From GCA-001856825 sp038729485 (GTDB lineage: Archaea; Thermoplasmatota; Thermoplasmata; Thermoplasmatales; GCA-001856825), in the NCBI GenBank assembly GCA_038729485.1, contig JAVYRX010000005.1:1-64000 (forward strand): DNA of 64,000 bases. Direction: 5' to 3'. Positions 1 through 9,058 of this stretch are shown in pieces. Under the pieces are notes generated by a model. The model was not told the origin of the DNA. It ran no database searches and saw only the letters and a program-made list of their open reading frames with translations. Made by a program: the position numbers and the translations under genes. Position 1 is the first letter of the stretch; each line of letters begins with the position of its first letter.

Positions 1-88
1 GAAATATGGATCCGGTGCAAAGGTAGACTGTCCAAAGGAGTTCCTGGGAAAAAGGGCCCTCCTGATCATCAAGAAAGAAGAAGACTAG
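1..88 (+). CDS. DUF2080-type transposon-associated protein, C-terminal end (partial)
   Basis: Frame 2 is open from the window edge to a TAG at 86-88. The 28 visible residues contain GSGAKVDCPKEFLGKR and end in an acidic-basic tail. This matches my memory of the C-terminal pattern of DUF2080 proteins (small residues, then PKE-[WF]-[IL]-GK), small AbrB-like proteins encoded next to archaeal IS200/IS605-type transposases. The start and any transposase lie outside the window. It could also be another AbrB-like DNA-binding protein. The next 127 bases hold no gene and no obvious terminal repeat. Confidence 0.5.
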   Translation, partial: KYGSGAKVDCPKEFLGKRALLIIKKEED

Positions 89-215
89 TCACTTATGTCA
101 CAAAGTCCATCACCGGAATATGCTTTAATACACAAAGGACTATTCAATGAAACCTCCATCTTCACCTGAAAGTTTGCTGTGCATCGTAGTTCAAAACATT
201 ACGGAAGCGTAAGAA

Positions 216-1475
216 CTATTCTTTCGAATAATAGGAAATGAAGATATCGGAGACGTTTGTTCCAGTGGGGCCCGTGAATATTACATCCTGAGTCATTTGC
301 AACGGTAACAGGCTTTCACTCTTAGAAAGGAATTCATCTATTTTCTTCTTGCCGAGTAAGGCCAGAGTATGATTGTCTACTATAGCGCCCATAGCTCCAC
401 TAGAACCATCCACTCCATCTGTTCCAAAGCTTCCGAAGTAGATTTTTTCACCTTCTTCGATCAGGGCCAGCGCCCTTAGGCAAAGCTCGAGATTCCTGCC
501 GCCCTTCGCGTGTCCGATCCTTGTAGTTGAAGTCTCTCCTCCTCCTACAACGAAAAAGCCACGTTTTAGGTTTTCATATCGCATCCTCATATTGTCTAAC
601 ATGAGTCGTGCGGTTTCTATAGTTGATCCCTGTATTCCAGAACCCAAACTGACAACCTCTTCTCCCCTTCTCTTAAGGAATTCTACCACAGAATTAACGA
701 AGTCTAGGTTCCTTAGGATAATATGATTGACACAGTAGGATTGGTTTCGTGGCTCCTCCTTGTAGTTCTTGGAGAATTGGCATACCCTTCCAAATTTTTC
801 CATCACGTGGTTTATCGTCTCACGAGATGGAGGGGATCCTGTTGGCCCGGAGGCTACAGTGTTTACGTCATCTCCAGGTACATCAGATATTATCAATCCC
901 AGAACCTTTGCCGGAAATGTGTATTTTAGAAGCCCTCCTCCCTTGACTTCCGAGTATACGTAGCGAATTGCATTGATCTCTGAGATGTTAGCCCCGTTCT
1001 TCATTAAGCAGTTTATGCTTTCGTTGAAAAGTTCAAGATTTATCCCATCTCTCAACACTTCAAACAACGATGAACCACCTCCTGATATGAGGACCACGAC
1101 CAGATCCCCATCTTTAAGACCATTGAGTGAATCTAGTAGCCTCAAAGAGCTTTTGATGCTTTCAGACGTAGGAAGAGGGTGCCCACCCGGAAGCACAGAA
1201 GCATCATCATCGACAATTTCATATTCAGGAGCTATTATAGCAGACCTCCATATCCTCTCTCCCAGGTAATCCTTTGCTCCCTTATACATTTCTATAGCCG
1301 CTTTCCCAAATCCGACGACGATTATTCTATCTGCCACTATTTCTCCCGAGCTCTTTAGAAAGTTGATTACTTTGGTGCTGGGCGTGTTTGCAGCGAAAGT
1401 ATAATCCAGCGATTCTATTATGGTACTTCTGATCGGGTCTCTCCTAAAATCTCTAATGTTTTGGAATAGTTGCAT
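216..1475 (-). CDS. Glycerate 2-kinase (DUF4147/MOFRL family)
   Basis: Predicted to phosphorylate D-glycerate with ATP to 2-phosphoglycerate, the step that returns carbon to lower glycolysis in the non-phosphorylative Entner-Doudoroff pathway of Thermoplasma and Picrophilus. Counting from the upstream TTG at 1496, it shows GFGKA (62-66), GGHPLPT (104-110), SGGGSS (138-143) and, near residues 317-336, GGGETSTT followed by GHAKGGRN of the MOFRL domain. Total length about 420 residues fits the family. I prefer the ATG at 1475 over the TTG at 1496 because a TATA-like TTAAATATTT at about 1502-1511 would place the transcription start near 1480. Divergent from the amidohydrolase gene, with which it shares this AT-rich promoter patch. 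Confidence 0.9.
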   Translation of the reverse strand: MQLFQNIRDFRRDPIRSTIIESLDYTFAANTPSTKVINFLKSSGEIVADRIIVVGFGKAAIEMYKGAKDYLGERIWRSAIIAPEYEIVDDDASVLPGGHPLPTSESIKSSLRLLDSLNGLKDGDLVVVLISGGGSSLFEVLRDGINLELFNESINCLMKNGANISEINAIRYVYSEVKGGGLLKYTFPAKVLGLIISDVPGDDVNTVASGPTGSPPSRETINHVMEKFGRVCQFSKNYKEEPRNQSYCVNHIILRNLDFVNSVVEFLKRRGEEVVSLGSGIQGSTIETARLMLDNMRMRYENLKRGFFVVGGGETSTTRIGHAKGGRNLELCLRALALIEEGEKIYFGSFGTDGVDGSSGAMGAIVDNHTLALLGKKKIDEFLSKSESLLPLQMTQDVIFTGPTGTNVSDIFISYYSKE

Positions 1476-1522
1476 TTTGTAAATTATGTTAAACAATCAA
1501 AAATATTTAACCACTTAGAGCA

Positions 1523-2569
1523 TTGAACCTTGTGAGGGATGTCATAGTTGAAGGCAACATATTCCATAATGGCCGTATGGTACACGGAAAATATAGCATG
1601 ATGCAAGATATTTTCGTGCAGGATTCATCCAGGCCGACGTTAAGGGGCACTCTTTTGAAAGGACCTATAAATTTTCATACTCATCTTGGCGATTCATTTA
1701 TTTCTGAAGAGCCGATCGGGGATATCCCCTCCATCGTAGGACCTGGGGGATTCAAAATAAGAAAGCTCAATGAGGCCGGAATTAAAAAAATAAGAAAAGG
1801 AATGAGAAATGCGATAGAATACATGAAAAATCTAGGAACAGCAGCCTTTTTTGACTTCAGAGAATCAGGTATTAGAGGCATTAAATCGGTCCCAGGATTC
1901 AAAGGAATAGAAGGACAATTTCTTACTAGGCCATCGGACCCTTCTGAAGTTAGGCATCTCCTGGATGTTTCCGCAGGTTTCGGTCTAAGTTCCATTTCAG
2001 ATTACAGGGAATCTGAGCTGACGAGACTGTCAAGCGAAGCTCATAAACGAGGCAAGATACTTGCGATTCATTTTAGTGAGAGCAAGAGAGAGGACGTTCA
2101 GACTCTAATAGATCTGAAACCTGATTTCGTAGTCCACTGCGTAGAGGCCACTGAAAGGGATCTTGCTTTAATTAGGGCAGGGAAGATTCCAATCGTTGTT
2201 ACTCCAAGGTCTAACGTCTTTCATGGAAAGAGGCCAGACTACAATAAAATATTCAAGTCTGGTGCTGACGTCCTCCTAGGCACTGACAATGCATTTATTG
2301 TAGAACCTGACGTGCTGGAAGAAGCGTCGTTCATATTTCAATATCAGCACAGTATTTCAAGGATAGACCCCGACTCTGTAATTTCTGCCATAACTGAGGC
2401 ACCAAGGAATGTGATGAAGAAATTAGGCCTAACTATGAGATTTGAGACTTACCTATACTTCGAGGAAGAGCTCACCTCTTACCAAATACTTACGAGACCT
2501 CACTTGTATAGGATGCATGTTTTGCATCTCAAATCTGGAAGGATAAATTTTTTTCCAAGGAGAGACTGA
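1523..2569 (+). CDS. Amidohydrolase-superfamily protein (deaminase-like)
   Basis: A metal-dependent TIM-barrel hydrolase of the amidohydrolase superfamily. Visible metal and catalytic positions are the HTH of NFHTHLGD (H52, H54), H183 in AIHFSES, H205 in VVHCVE and D255 in LLGTDNA, the pattern of cytosine/adenosine/chlorohydrolase-type deaminases. The substrate cannot be read from the sequence. It is short (348 residues), lacking most of the N-terminal beta-sandwich seen in larger relatives. The frame opens at TTG 1523. A GTG at 1532 is a reasonable leaderless alternative. Divergent from the glycerate kinase and 20 bp upstream of the RPA gene pair. Confidence 0.7.
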   Translation: MNLVRDVIVEGNIFHNGRMVHGKYSMMQDIFVQDSSRPTLRGTLLKGPINFHTHLGDSFISEEPIGDIPSIVGPGGFKIRKLNEAGIKKIRKGMRNAIEYMKNLGTAAFFDFRESGIRGIKSVPGFKGIEGQFLTRPSDPSEVRHLLDVSAGFGLSSISDYRESELTRLSSEAHKRGKILAIHFSESKREDVQTLIDLKPDFVVHCVEATERDLALIRAGKIPIVVTPRSNVFHGKRPDYNKIFKSGADVLLGTDNAFIVEPDVLEEASFIFQYQHSISRIDPDSVISAITEAPRNVMKKLGLTMRFETYLYFEEELTSYQILTRPHLYRMHVLHLKSGRINFFPRRD

Positions 2570-2589
2570 AGATGGGAGTGAGAAGTTAA

Positions 2590-3834
2590 GTGGTCGGAAA
2601 CGAATTCATTGAGGAATCGATAAGGAGATTTTCGGAAGCCGTTCAAAACAACGCGCAGGCGATAGAGGAGTTCAAAAATCAGATCACCTTGCAGGGTCGC
2701 CCCCCACAGAAGGCGGCCGTTGACCTAATTAGGAAATATTCAGGAGATCTGAACACGTTCTTCAAGACGCCTCCTATAAATGCAATTTCTCTGGGATATA
2801 GAGGGAATGTACTTGGAGCGGTTTCATCCATAAGGTGCTCTGAATATGAGAAGGACGGCGCCAAGAAAATCAGGTGCATAGGGTCGTTGGAAGACAGGAC
2901 TGGGCGCCTCCCGTTTACGGAATTTCCCGAAGGTTCTAGCAGGTTGTCGAAAGGGGACCTAGTTCTCATTAGCAATGCTTACGTTGGAAGTTTTAACGAT
3001 AGGCCGTATTTAACCCTCTCCTCTAGAATTGAGATAAGTATCATAGAGCATTCAGGTGCCGCAAACCAAAGCGGTAATTTGAAGATAAAAGACCTCCATC
3101 CCGATATGTACGATGTAAAGATCAAGGGCAGCCTGGCCTATATAGGCAAGGTGAATGACGTGGGGAAAACGCACTCAACCCTTTTCAAGGGGCTGCTCAA
3201 GGATGAAACTGGAAGCATACCGGTAGAAAGTTGGGGGCTTGAATTGAAAGACGGAAACGTCGAGATAGTCGGGGCATCCGTGAAGCAGTTTAATAACAGG
3301 ATATACCTGCACGTAGGCAACGGCACACAAATCAGGTATGAGACTTACGACGAGACCGGAGAGTTTGATAACCTTGAGCTTCTTATCAGTTCTTCAAGGG
3401 GTATTTTCAGGGGAAGCGGTATTATAATCAAAATAATAGACAAGAATTTGACCGTAAGGGTATGCACGACATGTCAGAGGGTCGTTAAAGGCGACAAATG
3501 TCAAAATCACCCTGAATCGCCCGTTGAGAAGATACTTAGGCTATCTCTCATTTTGGATGATGGTCATGCTGCTCCCCTTGCTTACGCCTACCAGAAGGTT
3601 TTAGAAAAATACGTTGAGGGAGGAAAGGATAAAATAAGGGAGCACATAGAGAAAGGTACAGAGAATGAGCTGCTTCCACAACTGAAGGGGTCAATCGTTA
3701 TGAAACCGGCGAAATTTACTATTTTTGGATTTAAGGGAGAGACTGGCAATTATTTGGAGTTACAGGAGCTTCAAATCCTGGAGGGAGAGGCCCTTGATTC
3801 CGAATATAACAAGATGATAGAGGCGCTAAAATGA
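2590..3834 (+). CDS. Replication protein A large subunit (ssDNA-binding, OB folds plus zinc site)
   Basis: Single-stranded DNA-binding protein for replication, repair and recombination. It has a helical N-terminus, OB-fold regions around residues 68-150 and 175-250, and a third C-terminal domain carrying the zinc site C292-x2-C295 ... C304-x2-H307, as in euryarchaeal RPA41-type proteins. GTG start. The stop overlaps the start of the next gene by 4 bp (ATGA), so the two are translationally coupled, as in other euryarchaeal rpa/rpa-associated pairs. Confidence 0.9.
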   Translation: MVGNEFIEESIRRFSEAVQNNAQAIEEFKNQITLQGRPPQKAAVDLIRKYSGDLNTFFKTPPINAISLGYRGNVLGAVSSIRCSEYEKDGAKKIRCIGSLEDRTGRLPFTEFPEGSSRLSKGDLVLISNAYVGSFNDRPYLTLSSRIEISIIEHSGAANQSGNLKIKDLHPDMYDVKIKGSLAYIGKVNDVGKTHSTLFKGLLKDETGSIPVESWGLELKDGNVEIVGASVKQFNNRIYLHVGNGTQIRYETYDETGEFDNLELLISSSRGIFRGSGIIIKIIDKNLTVRVCTTCQRVVKGDKCQNHPESPVEKILRLSLILDDGHAAPLAYAYQKVLEKYVEGGKDKIREHIEKGTENELLPQLKGSIVMKPAKFTIFGFKGETGNYLELQELQILEGEALDSEYNKMIEALK

Positions 3835-4604
3835 AACCGAGGGAACCCGCTATAAGAATTACAACTACTGAACTGCTGGGCATTGATGAAATGGTTCCTG
3901 ACTATGAAGGTCAGACCTTGGGCTTGACAGAACTAGGATTGCCCCTTAGCAGATTCATTATGGCAGGCAGATATGTGGGAAGGTCTGACGAGAACGAGAG
4001 GGTCATGGTTCGCATTTCAGACGACCTTAACGAAGTTACTATGTTAGTCGGAAACTATTTCTCCGAGAGCCTGGAAATTTTCGAAGAGTTTGAGGCAAAC
4101 GATCCTTTAGTAATAATTGGAAAGGTCTCATTTCTTACGGGTCAGACGCAACTGTCCAAGAGATTTTATTTGGAGAATATCAGGAAAATATCCGATGTAG
4201 AAATGAGGTATTTTCAGGCAAGCGCAATCTTATTTCTAAAGGAGAGGATAGACAAGATAGCGAAAGCTGTTTCATCGGGGATGAAGGAAAAGCAGGAACT
4301 TTCCGCGCTCATGGATTCAGAAAGGCTTGGTCTTGGTCTCTCAAAAAGATTCGAGCTGAAGGGGTCGGTGGACGTGGAGAAATTTATCTCTTTGGTCAAT
4401 TCATTTACCGAAGGACTTTCAAAGAAAAATAAGCAGATAGTTCTTGAGGAGATAAAAGGAAACAGAGAAATATCGCTGGAAGAACTGGTCAGCAGGCTTG
4501 GGGATAAGCTGAGCAGGGAAAGCATAGAAGAGGAGCTTAGAAATCTGCTTAATGAGGGAGAATTAATGGAAGTCAGAACAGGCATTTACAGGTATGTTTC
4601 CTGA
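3831..4604 (+). CDS. RPA-associated protein (COG3390-type, OB fold plus winged helix)
   Basis: Partner subunit of the preceding RPA. Residues about 35-125 fit an OB fold (GRYVGRSDENERVMVRISDD onward), the middle is helical and charged, and residues 205-257 form a winged-helix-like end (ISLEELVSRLGDK, then IEEELRNLLNEGELMEV). Length of 257 residues fits the COG3390 family encoded next to euryarchaeal rpa. It ends one base before the convergent purH gene, so transcription of the two must terminate within coding sequence or at the shared junction. Confidence 0.85.
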   Translation: MKPREPAIRITTTELLGIDEMVPDYEGQTLGLTELGLPLSRFIMAGRYVGRSDENERVMVRISDDLNEVTMLVGNYFSESLEIFEEFEANDPLVIIGKVSFLTGQTQLSKRFYLENIRKISDVEMRYFQASAILFLKERIDKIAKAVSSGMKEKQELSALMDSERLGLGLSKRFELKGSVDVEKFISLVNSFTEGLSKKNKQIVLEEIKGNREISLEELVSRLGDKLSRESIEEELRNLLNEGELMEVRTGIYRYVS

Positions 4605-4605
4605 A

Positions 4606-6075
4606 TCAATGCTTGAAACCTCTTTCCCCAACATCTATAAAATTCATTCCGTATTTGTTCGCAAGGGAGATCACCTCATCATCCCTCACAGACCCTGTAG
4701 GTGCTGCCACGTTATGAATTCCATTAGACCACATGTATTCTATTGAATCCGGGAAAGGGAAAAATCCGTCTGAGATCAATAGGGAATCATTTGTTATCCT
4801 CCCTTTCTCCTTTGCCCTATCTATTGCGATTTTCACGGAATCAACTCTGTTAGGTTGGCCACCACAAGAGGAGATCAACCAGCCATCGCTCACTATAACT
4901 ATTGCGTTACTCTTAACTGATTTCACGATCTCCCACCCGAATTTTACATCTTCAATGATCCGCTGCGACGCTTCCCCAGATTTTATCTCGATCTTCAGGT
5001 TAGATTTCCTGTTCCATTCCTGAACCAGAAGTAGATTTCCGGCCGACCTAATATCCGGGATCTTGTATGCTTCCTCTCTTCCTCTTAGGACCCTGAGGTT
5101 CTTCCTCTTCAGTAGAGCATCCAGTGCATTTCCTGAAAAATCCTTTGCGATTAGAACTTCAATGTATTTTCCTTTCAAGTATTCGGTCACAGCTTCGTCA
5201 ACTTGTGAATTGACCGCGACTACCCCACCATAGGCAGAGATTGGATCTGACTCGAATGCTTTTCTCAGGCTGTCATGTCCTATGGCCGCACCGCATGGGG
5301 CAGCGTGCTTGATGACAGAACTTGAGCCTTGTCCCAGCCTAAGGACAAGGTCCCATGATGCCCATGCATCCATGATGTTGTTGAAGCTAATTTCCTTCCC
5401 TTCCTTCACGATTTCAAAAAATGGATTGTAGGTGGCATAGGCGTGCGCTTTCTGGTGCGGATTCTCCCCGTACCTCAAGTCAGAAATAGATTGCCCGGCT
5501 ACAGAAAAAATGTTGCCTTCTCCCCCAAACCATTCAGATACGACGAAGTCGTACCAAGAGGTGAACCTAAAAACTTCAGAAGCTAAGAACCTTCTCAAAT
5601 CTAATGAAACCTCACCATCTTTCATTTCTGCAGTAACCTTTTCCATATTCTTTCTACCAACAACTGGAATTACCCTGGAAAAGTTTTTAGCTGCTGATCT
5701 AAGGAGTGTGATGCCTCCGATATCTATAAATTCAGTTAGGTCTGTCTCTCCTGCCAAGAATTTCCCCCTAAAATCGTAAGGTTCTACATAAACTAGATCT
5801 ATGGGCTTGCATCCAAATTTTCTTATCTCTTCATCATCTCTAGTCCTTGCAAGTATCCCAGCAAGGAGGTTAAACGAGAGAGTCTTGATCCTGCCTCCCA
5901 GAATTTCAGGGGTTAACGTTATTTTCTCAATTGGCTCGCATTTGACCCCTTTATCATCAAGATAGGCTTTAGTACCGCTGGTACAAAATAGATTGTATCC
6001 CTGGTCTATCAGGAAAAAAGATGACCTTTCTAAATCAGATTTATCGGATGTGGAAATAATTGCATTCCTTTCCAA
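4606..6075 (-). CDS. purH: Bifunctional AICAR formyltransferase / IMP cyclohydrolase
   Basis: Last two steps of purine synthesis: AICAR to FAICAR using 10-formyl-tetrahydrofolate, then ring closure to IMP. The N-terminal MGS-like cyclohydrolase domain (about 1-130) contains TPEILGGRIKTLS. The formyltransferase domain contains DLRYGENPHQKAH and KHAAPCGAA, the conserved Lys-His active-site stretch. 489 residues is near the usual 500-530. The frame opens with TTG at 6075, where the N-terminal MERNAIIST fits the family; no better ATG exists nearby. Divergent from the mat gene across 127 bp. Confidence 0.95.
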   Translation of the reverse strand: MERNAIISTSDKSDLERSSFFLIDQGYNLFCTSGTKAYLDDKGVKCEPIEKITLTPEILGGRIKTLSFNLLAGILARTRDDEEIRKFGCKPIDLVYVEPYDFRGKFLAGETDLTEFIDIGGITLLRSAAKNFSRVIPVVGRKNMEKVTAEMKDGEVSLDLRRFLASEVFRFTSWYDFVVSEWFGGEGNIFSVAGQSISDLRYGENPHQKAHAYATYNPFFEIVKEGKEISFNNIMDAWASWDLVLRLGQGSSSVIKHAAPCGAAIGHDSLRKAFESDPISAYGGVVAVNSQVDEAVTEYLKGKYIEVLIAKDFSGNALDALLKRKNLRVLRGREEAYKIPDIRSAGNLLLVQEWNRKSNLKIEIKSGEASQRIIEDVKFGWEIVKSVKSNAIVIVSDGWLISSCGGQPNRVDSVKIAIDRAKEKGRITNDSLLISDGFFPFPDSIEYMWSNGIHNVAAPTGSVRDDEVISLANKYGMNFIDVGERGFKH

Positions 6076-6202
6076 GTTGGATCACATTGAGACATTCACT
6101 AATCGTTAAAATAATTTTCAAAAACAACCCAAAAAATTACTGGCAGAGTCACAAAAATTTTAATCATATGAGAAATTGTAGAAGATAACGGAGGAATCCT
6201 TA

Positions 6203-7399
6203 ATGGCGAAAAATATAATCGTTGAATCTTTGCCACAGGCCCCGGTAGAGCAGAGAGAGGTGGAGATAGTCGAACGTAAAGGAATCGGCCATCCAGACTC
6301 AGTATCTGACGGAATTGCTGAAGCAGTAAGTAGGTCTCTTTCCAAATATTACTTGGAAAATTACGACCGAATTCTTCATCATAATACAGATCAGGTGGAG
6401 GTCGTGGGTGGGCAGTCTCAGCCAGAGTTTAACGGCGGTATTATATTGGAACCTGTGTATATTTTACTGTCAGGAAGAGCCACAACACAGGTGAACGGAA
6501 AAAGGATACCGTATAGGAGCATAGCTATCAAAGCTGCATCAGATTATCTCAAGGAGAGATTTGATACATTGAATATAGAAAGTGACGTAATGATTGACTG
6601 CAGGATAGGTCACGGGTCCGTTGATCTTAGGTCTCTCTATGATACCAGGAAACTGCTGTCAAACGACACGTCTTTCGGCGTTGGCTTTGCTCCATTTTCT
6701 GAAACCGAAACTGCCGTACTTGCTGCAGAGAAATATATTAATGGAGACCTGAAAAAGACAGTTCCGTCTCTAGGTTATGACGTCAAGGTTATGGGCTTTA
6801 GAAATAAAGGGACTATAAACCTGACGATTGCGGCTGCCATGATCGGAAAATACATCAACAACAAGGAGGATTATACGGACAAGAAGGAAAAGGCCAGAGA
6901 GCTCATAGAGAGCCATGTGCAGAAAAGAACAAAAAGGGAGGTCAAGGTGTTCGTAAATACCGCAGATAATCCGAATGATAACATCTATTATCTCACAGTA
7001 ACGGGGCTCTCAATGGAAAATGGTGATGACGGTTCTGTCGGAAGGGGGAACAGAGTTACTGGCCTGATCACGCCGTATCGCCCAATGAGCATGGAAGCAG
7101 CTGCAGGCAAGAATCCGGTCACGCACGTTGGAAAGCTGTACAACATAGCAGCTATGAAGATAGCGGAAGAAGCGATTAAGGAATCAGGCGGAGACATTCC
7201 AGAAATTCATGTAAGGATCGTTTCACAAATAGGGAGGCCCATTGATGACCCCCACGTTGCGAACATACAAATTGTCGGAGCATCTGAACAGATGGCAAAA
7301 AAGTATTCTGGAAAGTTCACGTCAATTGCGGATGATTGGCTTTCCAATCTTGATCGCATAACGAAGGGTCTCGTTGCGGGAGAAATAAATACATTCTGA
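6203..7399 (+). CDS. mat: S-adenosylmethionine synthetase, archaeal type
   Basis: Makes S-adenosylmethionine from methionine and ATP. This is the archaeal MAT family (COG1812), distinct from bacterial MetK. Typical stretches are RKGIGHPDSVSDGIAEAVS near the N-terminus, HHNTDQVEVVGG, GRGNRVTGLITPYRPMSMEA and GKNPVTHVGKLYN. Length of 398 residues is normal for the family. A clear Shine-Dalgarno GGAGG lies at about 6190-6194, ahead of the ATG. The product supplies the radical SAM proteins, methyltransferases and aminopropyl metabolism encoded elsewhere in the window. Confidence 0.96.
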   Translation: MAKNIIVESLPQAPVEQREVEIVERKGIGHPDSVSDGIAEAVSRSLSKYYLENYDRILHHNTDQVEVVGGQSQPEFNGGIILEPVYILLSGRATTQVNGKRIPYRSIAIKAASDYLKERFDTLNIESDVMIDCRIGHGSVDLRSLYDTRKLLSNDTSFGVGFAPFSETETAVLAAEKYINGDLKKTVPSLGYDVKVMGFRNKGTINLTIAAAMIGKYINNKEDYTDKKEKARELIESHVQKRTKREVKVFVNTADNPNDNIYYLTVTGLSMENGDDGSVGRGNRVTGLITPYRPMSMEAAAGKNPVTHVGKLYNIAAMKIAEEAIKESGGDIPEIHVRIVSQIGRPIDDPHVANIQIVGASEQMAKKYSGKFTSIADDWLSNLDRITKGLVAGEINTF

Positions 7400-7404
7400 C
7401 CCAT

Positions 7405-7860
7405 ATGTTTGTGCAGTTCCACTCATTTAGCACTTCCCAACTGGACGAAGTAGTTGAGTTGGCCAGAAGAAACCTAACTGAGAGGTACAGCGATTTTGTT
7501 TTCCTCGACATCCAGAGGGCCTGGCCCTCTGGTTTTATTGTTGCCATTGCGGACAGCAGCATTGCCGGGTTTATCTGCGGCGGATTATCAGGCGACAGGG
7601 AGGCTAGAATATTGATGCTTGCGGTTGATGCACCATACAGGAGGAAGGGGATAGGTTCCGCGCTGATGTCCCTTTTTGAGCAGGAAGCCATAAAGGTCAG
7701 GGTGAGGAGAATAAAGCTAGAGGTCAGAACTGACAGCGAAGGAGCCATAGCTTTCTACAGAAATCACAGTTACTCCGTCAGCGGTCTACTACCTTCATAT
7801 TACAACGATGGCACGGATGCCTTCACGATGGAAAAAGTGATCGCAGGAGGCCAAGACTAA
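7405..7860 (+). CDS. GNAT N-acetyltransferase, RimI/Ard1-like
   Basis: A 151-residue GNAT acetyltransferase. The acetyl-CoA binding motif A is APYRRKGIGSALM (R-x2-G-x-G/A), followed by VRRIKLEVRTDSEGAIAFYRNHSYSVSG, which is motif B of the RimI/Ard1 branch that acetylates protein N-termini. It starts 5 bp after mat and is probably co-transcribed with it. Its 3' end overlaps the convergent small ORF by 4 bp. The exact substrate is not visible. Confidence 0.85.
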   Translation: MFVQFHSFSTSQLDEVVELARRNLTERYSDFVFLDIQRAWPSGFIVAIADSSIAGFICGGLSGDREARILMLAVDAPYRRKGIGSALMSLFEQEAIKVRVRRIKLEVRTDSEGAIAFYRNHSYSVSGLLPSYYNDGTDAFTMEKVIAGGQD

Positions 7861-8051
7861 AATTTCAGGAATATATATTTGTCAACTTTTTCAGAGAGGT
7901 CACGATCGAACTTATCGGGATATTGCCCTCTGTACCCCGCAAGCGCGATTGCCATTGTCCGATTTTCAGTGAGTATTTGGTAGTACTTGAATCTCAGTGA
8001 AGCAAGCCTTCCCTCAAGTGCAATTACCTTTCCTTGACCTGAGTTCGGCAT
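7857..8051 (-). CDS. Small protein of unknown function (64 aa), downstream of scpA
   Basis: A 64-residue basic ORF with ATG start (MPNSGQGKVIAL...). No family is recognised. It overlaps the upstream 47-codon ORF by 28 bp and is convergent with the acetyltransferase gene. Position at the end of the smc-scpA operon, and alternation of charged and hydrophobic residues without a membrane segment, make a small soluble accessory protein plausible. A spurious ORF remains possible. Confidence 0.45.
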   Translation of the reverse strand: MPNSGQGKVIALEGRLASLRFKYYQILTENRTMAIALAGYRGQYPDKFDRDLSEKVDKYIFLKF

Positions 8052-8167
8052 TTTTCAAATTCCTCCAGTTTCTTGGACAATATTAGATGGTCGTCCTGTG
8101 CTATCTTTATTTTTTCCTCAAGATTACGAACCTCAAGCTCCAACTGGTCTATCTCCGTATTATCCAT
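8024..8167 (-). CDS. Small coiled-coil protein (47 aa), downstream of scpA
   Basis: Reading the minus strand from ATG 8167 to TAA 8024 gives 47 residues that are almost wholly heptad-like: acidic-leucine N-terminal half (QLELEVRNLEEKI) and basic C-terminus. An AGGTG Shine-Dalgarno lies 6 bases before the ATG. A GTG two codons upstream is an alternative start. It follows scpA after 114 bp and overlaps the next ORF by 28 bp. Function unknown; the coiled-coil character next to SMC/ScpA is suggestive only. Confidence 0.5.
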   Translation of the reverse strand: MDNTEIDQLELEVRNLEEKIKIAQDDHLILSKKLEEFEKCRTQVKER

Positions 8168-8281
8168 TATCACACCTTAGTTTAGGAATCATCATCCCAA
8201 AGGGTGTTTGGCTCTTTTGGAGCTCAGGAGGATCCCATCTCCTACAGTGAATCAAAGAATGGTATTTCAAGATTTCCAAGA

Positions 8282-9058
8282 TTAGATTATGAATTCGTCC
8301 TGATCAGGCTTTATTTCTGGGACAGGTAATGTATCCCTCTCTTTTGAAAGTACGCTAACCCATATGTCCCCATACGGCATTTCCTGGTTAAGGTAGATCC
8401 TACCGTAAAACGCAAGGAATAATGAAGACTGGAAGACGTCTATGAAGTCGTCAGCTCCTCCTCTCACCAATGATTCCATTGAGAAATGATCTACGTTATG
8501 GGCTACCATCCTGCTCCATACTTCAGATATTATTGCATGGAGGTCCTCGGGATGTGCAGTTTCCTGGAATATGATTTTCTTTGCCTTTCTTACAGAGTTC
8601 TTTATAAAATTCAATGGGGTATTCCTTATTGCGTTGACTATGTCGTCAACCGTCACGCTTCTCTTCTCTACGGGGAGGTAATCAATTGAAATAGGGGCCT
8701 CTTCAGATGGCTGCTCGTCAACGAACAACGGGTCCTCAACAGAATCGTCCTCCACTTCAGGTGGTGGTATCAGAAGATCACTCTTACTCCTTATGTTAAC
8801 CCAAGCTAGATAAATGATCTTTCCAGCAACAGGAAGGTCCCTAAAATTCTCATTGATTTCGTTAATAAAAATGGAAGTAAACTTGTCAAGGTCAATATTC
8901 CAGGGATCAAGATTGAATTTTTCGACTACTTCGAACACCTTCAATACGAGTTCAGACTTCCTTTGTTCCAGATCAGCCGTGATCTCCTTCTCTATAATTT
9001 TCTCTATCACAGCCTGATCCTTGTCACTATCAACAATCTGCATTATCAGCTCTGTCAT
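8282..9058 (-). CDS. scpA: Segregation and condensation protein A (kleisin)
   Basis: The kleisin that bridges the SMC heads and helps fold and segregate the chromosome. N-terminal region fits ScpA (SELVLKVFEVVEKFNLDP and IDLDKFTSIFINEI), the middle is acidic, and the C-terminal half ends in a winged-helix-like part (DFIDVFQSSLFLAFYGRIYLNQ). 258 residues. Its start overlaps the 3' end of smc by 4 bp, so SMC and kleisin are translationally coupled. No ScpB-like gene was found in the window. Confidence 0.88.
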   Translation of the reverse strand: MTELIMQIVDSDKDQAVIEKIIEKEITADLEQRKSELVLKVFEVVEKFNLDPWNIDLDKFTSIFINEINENFRDLPVAGKIIYLAWVNIRSKSDLLIPPPEVEDDSVEDPLFVDEQPSEEAPISIDYLPVEKRSVTVDDIVNAIRNTPLNFIKNSVRKAKKIIFQETAHPEDLHAIISEVWSRMVAHNVDHFSMESLVRGGADDFIDVFQSSLFLAFYGRIYLNQEMPYGDIWVSVLSKERDTLPVPEIKPDQDEFII

